DNA of 46,309 bases from Rhodovulum sp. PH10 (lineage in GTDB: Bacteria; Pseudomonadota; Alphaproteobacteria; Rhizobiales; Xanthobacteraceae). How positions within the stretch are numbered: the first letter of the stretch is position 1; each line of letters starts with the position of its first letter. Below, piece by piece: positions 16,001-24,192 of this stretch. The stretch is from contig NZ_AKZI01000121.1 of the NCBI RefSeq assembly GCF_000293785.1, forward strand, positions 1 to 46,309. Reading direction: 5' to 3'. The notes under the pieces were generated by a model. That model saw nothing but the letters and a program-made list of their open reading frames with translations. It was not told the DNA's origin and searched no databases. A program made the translations under genes and the position numbers.

Positions 16001-18271
16001 TTGTCGGTGCCGGTCACCGTCTCCGGCCTCGCCGGCAAGCAGGCGAGAATCGTCGTCGCGGCGGTCGATGTCGGCATCCTCAACCTCACGAGGTACGAGC
16101 CGCCGGCGCCCGAAAACTGGTATCTCGGCCAGCGCCGGCTCGGCGCCGAGCTGCGCGACCTCTACGGCCATCTGATCGACGGCATGCAGGGGACGGTCGG
16201 GGCGATCCGCACCGGCGGCGACGGCGGCGGCATGGCGCTGCAGGCGAGCCCGCCGACCCAGCCGCCGCTGGCGCTCTTTTCCGGGCTGGTGCCGGTGGCG
16301 CCCGACGGCACCGCCGAGGTGAGCTTCGACATTCCGGCCTTTGCCGGCACCGTGCGGGTGATGGCGATGGCGTGGTCGGAGGCCCAGGTCGGCCACGCCT
16401 CGGCCGACGTCATCGTGCGCGACCCGGTGGTGCTCACCGCGACGCTGCCGCGCTTTCTGCTGAGCGGCGACGAGAGCACCGTTGCGCTCGAGCTCGACAA
16501 TGTGGAGGGCGCCGCCGGCGACTACTGGATCACCGCCGAGGCGGACGGGCCGGTGACGCTCGGCCAATCGGCCGCGACCGTGCGGCTTTCCGCGCACCGG
16601 CGCCAGGGGTTGTCCATCCCGGTGAAGGCGAACGCCTCGGGGCATGCGACGGTCCGGCTCGCGGTGAGCGGCCCGAACGGCTTTTCGCTCGAGCGTGCCT
16701 TTTCGCTCACCGTGAAGCCGGCGACCCAAATCCTCGCGCGCCGCACGGTGCGGCCGGTCGCCCCCGGCGAAAGCCTCACGTTTGGCGCCGATCTGCTCGG
16801 CGACCTGGTGCCGGGCACCGGCGCGCTGTCGCTCTCGGTCGGGCCCTCGGCGGCGCTCGACGTCGCCGGGCTTTTGAAGGCGCTCGACCGCTACCCGTTC
16901 GGCTGCTCCGAGCAGATCACCAGCCGGGCGCTGCCGCTCCTCTATGCGAACGAGCTGGCCGCCGACGCCCGCGTCGCGCGTGATGCCGACGCCGACCAGC
17001 GGGTGCGCGACGCGATCGACCGGGTGCTGGCGCGGCAGGATTCCGGCGGCGCCTTCGGCCTGTGGGGGACCGGCGGCGGCGACGTCTGGCTCGATGCCTA
17101 CGTGACCGACTTCCTCACCCGCGCCCGCGAGCGGGGCTTTTTGGTGCCCGACGCCGCGTTCCGGCTGGCGCTCGACCGCTTGCGCAACGTGGTCGCCAAT
17201 GCTCCTGAACTCGGGCAAGGCGACGACGATGCCGCCCGCGGCCTGCCCTATGCGCTCTATGTGCTCGCCCGCAACGGCGCGGCGCCGGTCGGTGACCTGC
17301 GCTACATCGCCGACACCAAGCTCGATGCGCTCGCCACCCCGATCGCCAAGGCGCAGATCGGCGCGGCGCTGGCGATGCTCGGCGACCGGGTGCGGGCCGA
17401 GCGGGTGCTCGGCGCCGCGGTGAAGGCCGCCGCGCCGCCGCCGTCGGACGGGCTCGGAGCCGGGCGGCCGGACTACGGCTCGGCGCTGCGCGATGCGGCG
17501 GCGGTGGTGACGCTGGTCGCCGAGAGCCGGGCCGGGGCAGACCTGCTCGCCGCCGCTCAGACGGCGGTGGAGGAGGCCCGCGCCCGCGCGGTGCACACCT
17601 CCACCCAGGAGAATGCCTGGATGGTGCTCGCCGCCCGCGCGCTCGCCGGGGAGACCAAGCTGGCGCTGACGCTCGACGGCCGGCCCGTCGACGGCGCGCT
17701 CTACCGCAGCTTTGCCACTGATGATCTCGACCGGCCGATGCGGGTGGAGAACATCGGCGATCGGGCGGTGGAGGCGGTGCTCACCGTGTCCGGTGCCCCG
17801 GTGGTGCCGGAGCCCGGCTCTGCGCACGGCTTTTCCATCGAACGAAAGTACTTCTCGCTCGAGGGGCAGCCGGCCGACCCGTCGACCGCGATCCAGAACC
17901 AGCGCTTCGTGGTGGTGCTGTCGGTCACCGAGCCGCAGCCGCAGTTCGGCCGGGTGCTGGTGGTCGACCCGCTGCCGGCCGGCTTCGAGATCGACAATCC
18001 GCGCCTCGTCTCGTCCGGCGACACCGGCACGCTGTCCTGGATCACCGGCGGGGTGGCGCCGGTGAACACCGAGTTCCGCGACGACCGCTTCTCGGCGGCG
18101 TTCGAGCGCAACGCCCAGTCTCCGGCGATGTTCACGGTCGCCTATGTGGTGCGGGCGGTGTCGCCCGGCCGCTATGTCGCGCCGCAGGCCCATGTGGAGG
18201 ACATGTACCGCCCCGACCGCTTCGGCCGCACCGCGACCGGCACCGTCGCCGTCACCGCTGCCCGGCAATAG
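13022..18271 (+). CDS. Bacterial alpha-2-macroglobulin family protein
   Basis: A 1749-residue exported protein. Start ATG 13022 has AGAGAGGA about 8 bases upstream and gives a signal peptide (RAGALAVLLALPLAFGATAF) ending near GAA/EKAF; no lipobox Cys is seen, so it is probably periplasmic rather than a lipoprotein. The body is a series of macroglobulin domains. A bait-region-like stretch and then the alpha-2-macroglobulin core (VRPNETLSVPVTVSGLAGKQ, VDVGILNLTRYEPP) lead to the thioester motif CSEQ at residues 1295-1298 within YPFGCSEQITSR, followed by the helical thioester domain. Such proteins trap attacking proteases. The gene is 3 bases before pbpC, the partner commonly found beside it, which suggests joint protection and repair of the envelope. 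Confidence 0.9.
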   Translation: MLDRLRAGALAVLLALPLAFGATAFIAPVGAAEKAFQRDDLADAAIRLEAQLRRDAGPAGKATPETLRRDAARALSRNDAKTALQALAKLVAVTPDAADGWLRYSRAILDTTAANDRNRWGSLDRAATAAYAGYQRATTPADEASALVLLGRAYGDRNIWRPALDTLRLSLDLQDDPGVRALYEKLRAEHGFRLLDYTVDADTASPRACFQFSEALPARTDFSPYVAVEGQNRPALSVEGSQLCVGGLSHGESYHVTLREGLPSTVRENLATAAEYTLYVRDRKPFVRFSGKAYVLPRTGQQGIPVVSVNTQAVAITVYRIGDRNLIDPLSNDNLERNLDRYTLEQIAETRGQKVWTGDLSVESPLNAEVTTAFPVGEAVKTLEPGVYVMAAEPKGKPDTDYGPVATQWFVVSDLGLSAVSAGDGIHVFVNALASTDPRAGVEVRLVARNNEILATRTTDADGHALFEAGFSRGEAGLAPAVLVAALAGDYAFLSLTAPAFDLTDRGVDGRPAPDGLDAYVVTERGVYRTGETVHATALLRDAKGVAATGVPLTLVFSRPDGVEHRRIVVADQGLGGRTVDLPIVATAPTGTWRLRAFTDPKRPAVGETSFLVEDYVPDRIEFDLKTEAKAISESAPATVTVDGRFLYGAPAADLDLDGEVTVKAVDGRPGFPGYVFGVSEDDEEGAGTTRQPLTDLPATDAKGFAGIEVPLREKPATSRPLEATVAIRMAEAGGRAVERTLTLPVAPSGPAIGIKALFSGDTVGEGETARFDVVVAAPDGSTRAQRGVKWELLKVDTRYQWYRQDGSWSYEPVKTIRRVADGTLDVAADTPGRIAVPVEWGRYRLDVSSAEPGVPGASVAFDAGFFAEASADTPDLLEIAVDKPAYRSGETMTVAVTARTAGRVRLSVLGADKLITTVNRTVEAGVAKLTLPVTAEWGSGAYVVATLLRPLDAQAKRMPGRAVGVQWVSVDRAARTLGVALKTPQVVRPNETLSVPVTVSGLAGKQARIVVAAVDVGILNLTRYEPPAPENWYLGQRRLGAELRDLYGHLIDGMQGTVGAIRTGGDGGGMALQASPPTQPPLALFSGLVPVAPDGTAEVSFDIPAFAGTVRVMAMAWSEAQVGHASADVIVRDPVVLTATLPRFLLSGDESTVALELDNVEGAAGDYWITAEADGPVTLGQSAATVRLSAHRRQGLSIPVKANASGHATVRLAVSGPNGFSLERAFSLTVKPATQILARRTVRPVAPGESLTFGADLLGDLVPGTGALSLSVGPSAALDVAGLLKALDRYPFGCSEQITSRALPLLYANELAADARVARDADADQRVRDAIDRVLARQDSGGAFGLWGTGGGDVWLDAYVTDFLTRARERGFLVPDAAFRLALDRLRNVVANAPELGQGDDDAARGLPYALYVLARNGAAPVGDLRYIADTKLDALATPIAKAQIGAALAMLGDRVRAERVLGAAVKAAAPPPSDGLGAGRPDYGSALRDAAAVVTLVAESRAGADLLAAAQTAVEEARARAVHTSTQENAWMVLAARALAGETKLALTLDGRPVDGALYRSFATDDLDRPMRVENIGDRAVEAVLTVSGAPVVPEPGSAHGFSIERKYFSLEGQPADPSTAIQNQRFVVVLSVTEPQPQFGRVLVVDPLPAGFEIDNPRLVSSGDTGTLSWITGGVAPVNTEFRDDRFSAAFERNAQSPAMFTVAYVVRAVSPGRYVAPQAHVEDMYRPDRFGRTATGTVAVTAARQ

Positions 18272-18274
18272 GCG

Positions 18275-20554
18275 ATGAACCGGGACAGGCTGCGACGAGC
18301 ACTCGCCTCGATCGGCCTCGTGGTGAGGAGCGATCCGCAGGATCGCGTCTCGAACCACGGGGCCGCCCATTGGCTCGCCTCTCGGGCCGCCCCCGCCCTT
18401 CGAGACGCCCGCTCCGCGGGCTCCTCAGGACGAGGGCAGAAGACGCTCTGGCAGCCGGGCAAGGGCCGGGGGTGGTTCGTCGCGGCCGGACCGGTTCTGG
18501 TGCTGGTCGCCCTCCTTTGCACGGCCCTCTGGGTCGCCGCACTCGGTCCGCCGCCGGTGGGCAAGGATCTCGCATGGTCGGTCGAGGTGTCGGATCGGCA
18601 CGGCGAGCTGCTGCGGCCCTACACGACGCCGGAGGGGCGGTGGCGGCTGCCGGTAAAATCCGACGAGGTCGACCCGCGCTTCTTCGACCTCCTGCTCGCC
18701 TACGAGGACAAGCGGTTCCGCGACCATCCCGGCGTCGACCTTTGGGCCGTGCTGCGGGCGGCCGGCCAGCTCCTCGCCAACGGGCGGATCGTGTCGGGCG
18801 GCTCGACGCTCACCATGCAGGTCGCTCGCCTGCTGGAGCCGCGGGAGGAACGCTCGCTCGCCGCAAAGCTGCGGCAGGCGGTGCGGGCGATCGAGATCGA
18901 GCGGCGGCTCTCGAAGGACCAGATCCTCGCGCTGTATCTCAGCCTCGCCCCCTATGGTGGTAATCTGGAAGGGATAAAGGCCGCCGCGCTCGCCTGGTTC
19001 GGCAAGCCGCCGCGGCGCCTGACGCTCGGCGAGGCGGCGCTTCTGGTGGCGCTGCCGCAGTCGCCCGAGGCGCGCCGGCCCGACCGGTTCCCGGGTGCCG
19101 CCAAGCGGGCACGCGACCGGGTGCTCGACCGCATGGTGGCGGCCGGCGTGGTCGAGCCGGCCGAGATCGCGCGCGCAAAAGCCGAGCCGGTGCCGACGCT
19201 TCGCCGGCCGATGCCGCTCGTCGCCCCGCACGTCGCCGACCGGACGCTAGCGTCCCGGACACTCGCATCCTCGACGCTCGCGTCATCTCCGAATAATCCG
19301 CCACAAGCCATTCGCCTGACGATCGAAAAGCCGCTTCAGAAATCCCTCGAAGCGCTCGCCCTCGAGCGGGCGCAAACGCTCGGGCCGGAGGTGTCGGTCG
19401 CGATGCTGGCGGTCGACCACGCGACCGGCGAAGTTCTCGCGCGGGTCGGCTCGGCCGACTGGGGCGACGCGAAACGGGCGGGGCAAGTCGACCAGACCCT
19501 GGCGGTCCGCTCGCCCGGCTCGACGCTGAAACCCTTCGTCTACGGGCTCGGCTTCGAGGACGGCTTTCTTCATCCGGAAACTCTGGTCGACGACCGGCCG
19601 GTGCGTTACGGCGCCTATGCCCCGACCAATTTCGATTTCGCCTATCAGGGCACGGTGACGGCGCGCCGCGCGCTCCAGCTCTCGCTCAACGTGCCGGCGG
19701 TGCAAATTCTCGACGAGGTCGGCGCCAGCCGCTTCACGGCGCGGCTCGCCCAGGCCGGCGCGACGCTGGCGTTGCCGAAGGGCGAGGCGCCCGGCCTCGC
19801 GATGGGGCTCGGCGGCACCGGCGTCACGCTCGAGGGCTTGGTCGGTCTTTATGCCGGGCTCGCCCGCCAGGGCACCACCGTGGCGCTGACCGAAACCCGT
19901 GACAACGCCCTGATCGTCCCGCCCAAAAGGCTGCTCGACCCGGTCGCCGCCTGGTACGTCGCCGACGTGTTGCACGGGGTGCCGCCGCCGGAAAACGCCG
20001 CCGGCGGGCGGATCGCCTTCAAGACCGGCACCAGCTACGGGTACCGTGATGCCTGGGCGTTCGGCTTCGACGGCCGCACCACCATCGGCGTATGGGTCGG
20101 TCGGCCGGACGGGGCGCCGGTGCCGGGCCTCACCGGCATCTCCGCGGCGGCGCCGATCCTGTTCGACGCTTTTGCCCGGCGGGGCGGGCCGCCCGCGGCG
20201 CTGCCACCGGCCCCGCGCGGCGTCGTGGTCGCCCCGACCGCCCGGCTGCCGACGCCGCAGCGGCATTTCCGCCCCGGCGCGCTGCCGAGCGAGGGGGCGC
20301 CCGCTCTGCGCATCGTCTTCCCGCCGAACGGCGCCAGGCTCGATGCGCTCGCCGGCGGCGGTGCTCCGGCGGCGTTGGCGGTAAAGATCGCCGGTGGCAG
20401 AAAGCCCGTCACCGTGCTGGTCGACGGCCGCCCGGCGGCGACGCTCCGCGACCGACGCAGCACGGTGGTGGCGCCCGACGGGCCGGGCTTCGTGCGCCTC
20501 ACCGTCACCGACGCCGCGGGTGCGAGCGACAGCGTGCTCGTGCGGGTCCAGTAG
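18275..20554 (+). CDS. pbpC: Penicillin-binding protein 1C
   Basis: A 759-residue bifunctional peptidoglycan synthase. After a cytoplasmic N-terminus, one membrane helix (about residues 67-90) leads to a GT51 glycosyltransferase domain with LLAYEDKRFRDHPGVD and GGSTLTMQVARLL. The transpeptidase domain has Ser416-T-L-K419, S470-L-N472 and K583-T-G. A C-terminal domain of about 90 residues is the BiPBP/PBP1C type. Residues about 16-54 are encoded by an intergenic repeat element read in frame, and residues 323-337 are three RTLAS-like units in the linker between the two domains. It starts 3 bases after the alpha-2-macroglobulin gene with a poor ribosome site, so translation is probably coupled. 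Confidence 0.93.
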   Translation: MNRDRLRRALASIGLVVRSDPQDRVSNHGAAHWLASRAAPALRDARSAGSSGRGQKTLWQPGKGRGWFVAAGPVLVLVALLCTALWVAALGPPPVGKDLAWSVEVSDRHGELLRPYTTPEGRWRLPVKSDEVDPRFFDLLLAYEDKRFRDHPGVDLWAVLRAAGQLLANGRIVSGGSTLTMQVARLLEPREERSLAAKLRQAVRAIEIERRLSKDQILALYLSLAPYGGNLEGIKAAALAWFGKPPRRLTLGEAALLVALPQSPEARRPDRFPGAAKRARDRVLDRMVAAGVVEPAEIARAKAEPVPTLRRPMPLVAPHVADRTLASRTLASSTLASSPNNPPQAIRLTIEKPLQKSLEALALERAQTLGPEVSVAMLAVDHATGEVLARVGSADWGDAKRAGQVDQTLAVRSPGSTLKPFVYGLGFEDGFLHPETLVDDRPVRYGAYAPTNFDFAYQGTVTARRALQLSLNVPAVQILDEVGASRFTARLAQAGATLALPKGEAPGLAMGLGGTGVTLEGLVGLYAGLARQGTTVALTETRDNALIVPPKRLLDPVAAWYVADVLHGVPPPENAAGGRIAFKTGTSYGYRDAWAFGFDGRTTIGVWVGRPDGAPVPGLTGISAAAPILFDAFARRGGPPAALPPAPRGVVVAPTARLPTPQRHFRPGALPSEGAPALRIVFPPNGARLDALAGGGAPAALAVKIAGGRKPVTVLVDGRPAATLRDRRSTVVAPDGPGFVRLTVTDAAGASDSVLVRVQ
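18320..18436. repeat. Dispersed palindromic repeat element inserted in frame in pbpC
   Basis: About 117 bases with nested inverted repeats: TGAGGAGC near 18324 with GCTCCTCA near 18420, and GTCTCGAA (18347-18354) with TTCGAGAC (18399-18406). I recognise the pattern (GAGGAGC...GTCTCGAACCA...TTCGAGACGC...CTCCTCAGGACGAGG) as an abundant intergenic element of Rhizobiales. Here it adds about 39 codons without a stop. Confidence 0.75.
19241..19285. repeat. Three 15-bp tandem units in pbpC linker
   Basis: Units 19241-19255, 19256-19270 and 19271-19285 encode RTLAS, RTLAS and STLAS. Unit pattern is CGGACGCTAGCGTCC and close variants. Related units lie after aapP and at the aldehyde dehydrogenase stop. 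Confidence 0.8.
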
Positions 20555-20695
20555 AACTCGCATCAAATTATTGTCGAAAAAGCGGTTTTCCGTGTGTTGC
20601 CCGGCGGTGACAGAGGAGCCGCCCCGCGCCGTGGGGTGCTTCCCCGGCCGCTGCCTTTTCTCTATTGTCCGCGCGACTTTCAGCAGGACACCACG

Positions 20696-22564
20696 ATGAC
20701 GGTCGCTGCCCGATCGAAGCCGCGCAACGGCGTTGCGATGCGGCTCGAAACGTTGCTCGCTTGGTCGGCGGGCACGCACAGGCATGCCGCGATCTTTCTC
20801 GTGCTCGCCTGCCTTCTCGCCTTCGTGCCGGGCCTGTTCCGCCTGCCGCCGGTCGACCGCGACGAGGCGCGTTTCGCCCAGGCCACCAAGCAGATGGTCG
20901 AGAGCGGCGATTTCGTCGACATCCGCTTCCAGGACGAGAGCCGCTACAAGAAGCCGGTCGGCATCTACTGGCTTCAGTCGGCGGTGGTGGAGACCGCCGC
21001 CGCGCTCGGCGTGCCGAACGCCGACACGCGGATCTCGCTCTATCGCATCCCCTCGCTGATCGGCGCGACCGGCGGCGTGCTGCTGGTCTATTGGACGGCG
21101 CTCGCCTTCGTCTCGCGGCGCGCCGCGGTGCTCGCGGGCTTGATGATGGCGAGCTCGATCCTGCTCGGCGTCGAGGCGCGGCTCGCCAAGACCGACGCCA
21201 TGCTCTTCCTCACGGTGATCGCCGCGATGGGGGCGCTCGCGCGCGCCTATCTCGCCGGGCGCAGCCCGCGCGACGGGCCGGGGGCGGCCGCCGGCTATGC
21301 CGCGGTGGGGGCCGCGATCGGCGCGATCCGCCATCCGTCGGGCCGCGCATCGGGCACACCTTCGGGCAGACCCTCGGGCAGGCCGGTGGTGGATGCCCCC
21401 GTGAGCGAGCCGCCGGCCACCGTCGTCTGCCGGCCGTGGCTGACGCCCGCGATCTTCTGGGGCGCGCTCGCCGGCGGCATCCTCCTCAAGGGGCCGCTGA
21501 TCCTGATGGTGGTCGGGTTGACCATCCTCGCGCTGGTGATCGCCGACCGCTCGGGCGGCTGGCTGGTGCGGCTGAAGCCGCTGCCCGGCGTCGCCTTCAT
21601 GCTGCTCCTGGTGCTGCCCTGGTTCGTGGCGATCGTCGTGAAGGCGGGCGACAGCTTCTTCGCCGATTCGCTCGGCCGCGACCTGCTGGCCAAGGTCGGC
21701 TCCGGGCAGGAGTCGCACTGGGGGCCGCCCGGCCTCTATTTCCTGCTGTTCTGGGGCACCTTCTTCCCGGCGGCGATGCTGGCGCCGATGGCGGCCGGCG
21801 CCGTGTGGCGCACCCGCCGCGAGCCCGGCACCCGCTTCCTGCTCGCCTGGCTGGTGCCGACCTGGCTGGTGTTCGAGGCGGCGATGACCAAGCTGCCGCA
21901 CTACGTGCTGCCGGTCTATCCGGCGGTCGCCATCCTGATCGCCATGGCGATCGAGCGGGACGCGCTGTCGCGCAACGTCTGGCTGCGGCGCGCCGCGATG
22001 TGGTGGTTCATCCTCACCTGCGTGATCGCGCTCGGCCTGATCGTCGTCAATATCTGGATCGGTCAGCGGCTCGGGCTGGTCACCTGGGGCTTTTCGGCCG
22101 CGGCGGTGATCTCGGCGCTGTTCGCGTGGTGGCTGTTCGAGGCGGACGGCGTCGAGGTGTCGTTCATGCGGGCGTCGGCGGCGGCGATCCTGATCGCGAC
22201 GGCCGCCTATGGCGCCACCTTCTCGACCATCGGCGCGCTGTTTCCCTCGCTCCAGCTCGCCCGCGCGGTCGCCTTCGGCAATTGCGACCGCCCGGCGGTG
22301 GCGACCGCCGGCTATCACGAGCCGAGCCTCGTCTTCCTGGTCGGCACCCAGGTGCAGCACGTGTTCGGGGCGGGCGCGGCCGACTTCCTCGCGGTCGGCG
22401 GGCGCTGCCGCTACGTCTTCGTGGAGAAGAGCCAGGAGCGCGCCTTTGCCCAGCGCGCCTGGACCATCGGCCTGCGTTACGTGCCGGGCCCCCGCATCGA
22501 GGGCGTCAACCTGTCGAGCGGCCGGCGGGTGTCGATCGCGACCTTTGCCGGGGTCGATCCGTGA
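20696..22564 (+). CDS. GT39/ArnT-like lipid-linked sugar transferase
   Basis: A 622-residue multispan membrane protein. The N-terminal catalytic motif is VDRDEARFAQATKQMVESGD on the first periplasmic loop, followed by SRYKKPVGIYWLQSA, both typical of ArnT-like transferases that move a sugar from undecaprenyl phosphate onto lipid A or another envelope acceptor. At least ten hydrophobic segments are seen, and KLPHYVLPVYPA is the usual late motif. Start ATG 20696 follows CAGGA; the frame upstream has no membrane-protein character. Residues 215-230 are four tandem units of 12 bp (SGRA, SGTP, SGRP, SGRP) in an Ala/Pro-rich loop. It heads an operon with PAP2, GT2 and a LpxB N-terminal-like gene. 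The acceptor and the sugar are unknown. Confidence 0.88.
   Translation: MTVAARSKPRNGVAMRLETLLAWSAGTHRHAAIFLVLACLLAFVPGLFRLPPVDRDEARFAQATKQMVESGDFVDIRFQDESRYKKPVGIYWLQSAVVETAAALGVPNADTRISLYRIPSLIGATGGVLLVYWTALAFVSRRAAVLAGLMMASSILLGVEARLAKTDAMLFLTVIAAMGALARAYLAGRSPRDGPGAAAGYAAVGAAIGAIRHPSGRASGTPSGRPSGRPVVDAPVSEPPATVVCRPWLTPAIFWGALAGGILLKGPLILMVVGLTILALVIADRSGGWLVRLKPLPGVAFMLLLVLPWFVAIVVKAGDSFFADSLGRDLLAKVGSGQESHWGPPGLYFLLFWGTFFPAAMLAPMAAGAVWRTRREPGTRFLLAWLVPTWLVFEAAMTKLPHYVLPVYPAVAILIAMAIERDALSRNVWLRRAAMWWFILTCVIALGLIVVNIWIGQRLGLVTWGFSAAAVISALFAWWLFEADGVEVSFMRASAAAILIATAAYGATFSTIGALFPSLQLARAVAFGNCDRPAVATAGYHEPSLVFLVGTQVQHVFGAGAADFLAVGGRCRYVFVEKSQERAFAQRAWTIGLRYVPGPRIEGVNLSSGRRVSIATFAGVDP
21338..21385. 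repeat. Four 12-bp in-frame tandem units in the GT39 gene
   Basis: Units start at 21338, 21350, 21362 and 21374, each TCGGGC plus six varied bases, coding SG(R/T)(A/P). They lie in a predicted loop. Confidence 0.75.
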
Positions 22565-23436
22565 CGGCGACGACGTCCGATCACGGCGCGCCTTCGGGCG
22601 GGAAACGGGCGGCGTGGCCCGTGGTGGCGGCAAAAAACCTCGCGGCATGGCTCGACGTGCTGTTCGCGCGGCCGCGCCGGCCCTATCGCACGCTCGGCTA
22701 CAAGGCGCTTCTGCGCGCGCACCGCCGCTGGGCGGCGGTCGTCGTCGTGCTGGTCGCCGCGCTGATGCTCCTGGTCGATCCGCTCGCCGCCGGGGTGCGC
22801 GGCTTTCCGCCGGTGGTGATCGGGCTGTTCGACGACGTCACCGATTTCGGCCGCTCCGGCTGGCTGCTGATCCCGCTCGGCGGCGCGATCCTGTGGATCG
22901 CCGCGCTGATCCGCCCGACGCTCGACCGCTGGTCGCGGGCGATTCTCGCCGCCTTCGTCGCCCGCATCGGCTTCGTGTTCGTGGCGGTCGGGCTGCCGGG
23001 GCTGGTCGGCACCATCCTGAAGCGCTGGATCGGCCGCTTTCGCCCCTCCGAGCACGGGCCGTGGGCGTTTTCGCCGCTCTCGTGGCGGTCGGAATATGCC
23101 AGCCTGCCGTCCGGCCACACCATCACCGCCTTCGCGGCGCTGGTCGCGATCGGCGCGGTGTGGCCGAAGGCGCGGCCTTACCTTTGGGCCTACGCCCTGG
23201 TGATCGCGGTGAGCCGCGTCGTCGTCTCCGCCCATTTCCCGAGCGACGTGGTCGCCGGCGCCGCCTTCGGCGCGTTCGGCGCGATCCTCGTGCGGGAGTG
23301 GTTCGCGACCCGCCGGCTCGCCTTCATCCCCGCCCCGGACGGCACGGTGCGCCCGCTGCCGGCGCCGTCCGCGGCCCGAGTCCTGCGCGCCCTCGCGGCG
23401 GCCGTCGAGCGACGGCCCGGCCCGGCGCACCCCTGA
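22561..23436 (+). CDS. PAP2-family lipid phosphatase
   Basis: A 291-residue membrane phosphatase starting at GTG 22561, overlapping the GT39 stop (GTGA). The three PAP2 motifs are intact: KRWIGRFRP, then LPSGHTIT, then SRVVVSAHFPSD, supplying the phosphate-binding Lys/Arg, the His of PSGH and the nucleophile His with Asp. Six hydrophobic segments surround them. In this operon it could remove a phosphate from undecaprenyl pyrophosphate to recycle the carrier, or the 1-phosphate of lipid A (LpxE-like). Sequence does not decide between these. A polar C-terminal tail of about 30 residues is rich in Arg and Ala. Confidence 0.88.
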   Translation: MTATTSDHGAPSGGKRAAWPVVAAKNLAAWLDVLFARPRRPYRTLGYKALLRAHRRWAAVVVVLVAALMLLVDPLAAGVRGFPPVVIGLFDDVTDFGRSGWLLIPLGGAILWIAALIRPTLDRWSRAILAAFVARIGFVFVAVGLPGLVGTILKRWIGRFRPSEHGPWAFSPLSWRSEYASLPSGHTITAFAALVAIGAVWPKARPYLWAYALVIAVSRVVVSAHFPSDVVAGAAFGAFGAILVREWFATRRLAFIPAPDGTVRPLPAPSAARVLRALAAAVERRPGPAHP

Positions 23437-23452
23437 GGAGCCGTTTCCCGCC

Positions 23453-24187
23453 ATGTCCCACCAAACCGATCCGGAACCGGCCGTCGCGGTCGTCGTGCCG
23501 GTGCGCAACGAGGCCGCCAATATCGCGCCCTTGGTCGACGAGATCGCGCTGGCGCTTTCCGCCGAGCGCTTCGAGGTCGTCTATGTGAACGACGGCTCGA
23601 CCGACGAGACCGCCGCCGAGCTCGACCGTTTGCGCGCCGAGCGGCCGTGGCTGCGGCAGGTGCGGCACGCCGCCTCGTGCGGCCAGTCGGCGGCGGTGCG
23701 CACCGGGGTCGCGGCGGCCCGCGCGCCGCTGGTCGCGACGCTCGACGGCGACGGTCAGAACGACCCGGCCTTCATCCCGGCGCTGCTCGAAAAAGTGCGG
23801 GCGGACGCGAAGATCGGGCTGGTCGCCGGCCAGCGGGTGCGCCGCAAGGACACCGGCTTCAAGCGGTTCCAGTCGCGCATCGCCAATGCGGTGCGCAGCA
23901 CCGTGCTCGCCGACGGCACCCGCGACACCGGCTGCGGCCTGAAAGTGTTTCGGCGGGACGTGTTTCTGGCGCTGCCCTATTTCGACGGGCTGCATCGGTT
24001 TTTGCCGGCGCTGGTGCGGCGCGACGGCTGGACCATCGCCTATGTCGACGTGGTCGACCGGCCGCGCCGCCACGGCACGTCGAAATACGGGATTTGGGAC
24101 CGGCTGTGGGTCGGTCTCCTCGATCTTGCCGGAGTTTGGTGGCTGATCCGGAGGCGAAAGCGCGTTCCGCAGGTGTCGGAAGGGTGA
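23453..24187 (+). CDS. GT2 family glycosyltransferase, probable polyprenyl-phosphate sugar synthase
   Basis: A 244-residue GT-A fold transferase. The nucleotide-sugar site is VVPVRNEAANIAPLV with VYVNDGSTDET, and the acidic motif is LDGDGQNDP. DTGCGLKVFRR and DVVDRPRRHGTSKYG are segments shared with ArnC, DPM1 and related enzymes that load a sugar on undecaprenyl phosphate. Unlike ArnC it has no clear pair of C-terminal membrane helices, only one hydrophobic stretch (LWVGLLDLAGVWWLI), as in the shorter group. It would make the donor used by the GT39 protein three genes upstream. Confidence 0.87.
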   Translation: MSHQTDPEPAVAVVVPVRNEAANIAPLVDEIALALSAERFEVVYVNDGSTDETAAELDRLRAERPWLRQVRHAASCGQSAAVRTGVAAARAPLVATLDGDGQNDPAFIPALLEKVRADAKIGLVAGQRVRRKDTGFKRFQSRIANAVRSTVLADGTRDTGCGLKVFRRDVFLALPYFDGLHRFLPALVRRDGWTIAYVDVVDRPRRHGTSKYGIWDRLWVGLLDLAGVWWLIRRRKRVPQVSEG

Positions 24188-24192
24188 CCGTG

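Noticed and set aside
13454-18370. A 1638-codon open frame on the minus strand across the alpha-2-macroglobulin gene
   Set aside because: It mirrors a real gene in GC-rich DNA, where stop codons are rare on the opposite strand. The peptide is Arg/His/Gly-rich without domains, while the plus-strand product is a clear family member.
19283-22648. A 1121-codon minus-strand frame over pbpC and GT39
   Set aside because: It spans two genes and an intergenic region with no domain content; it is a composition shadow.
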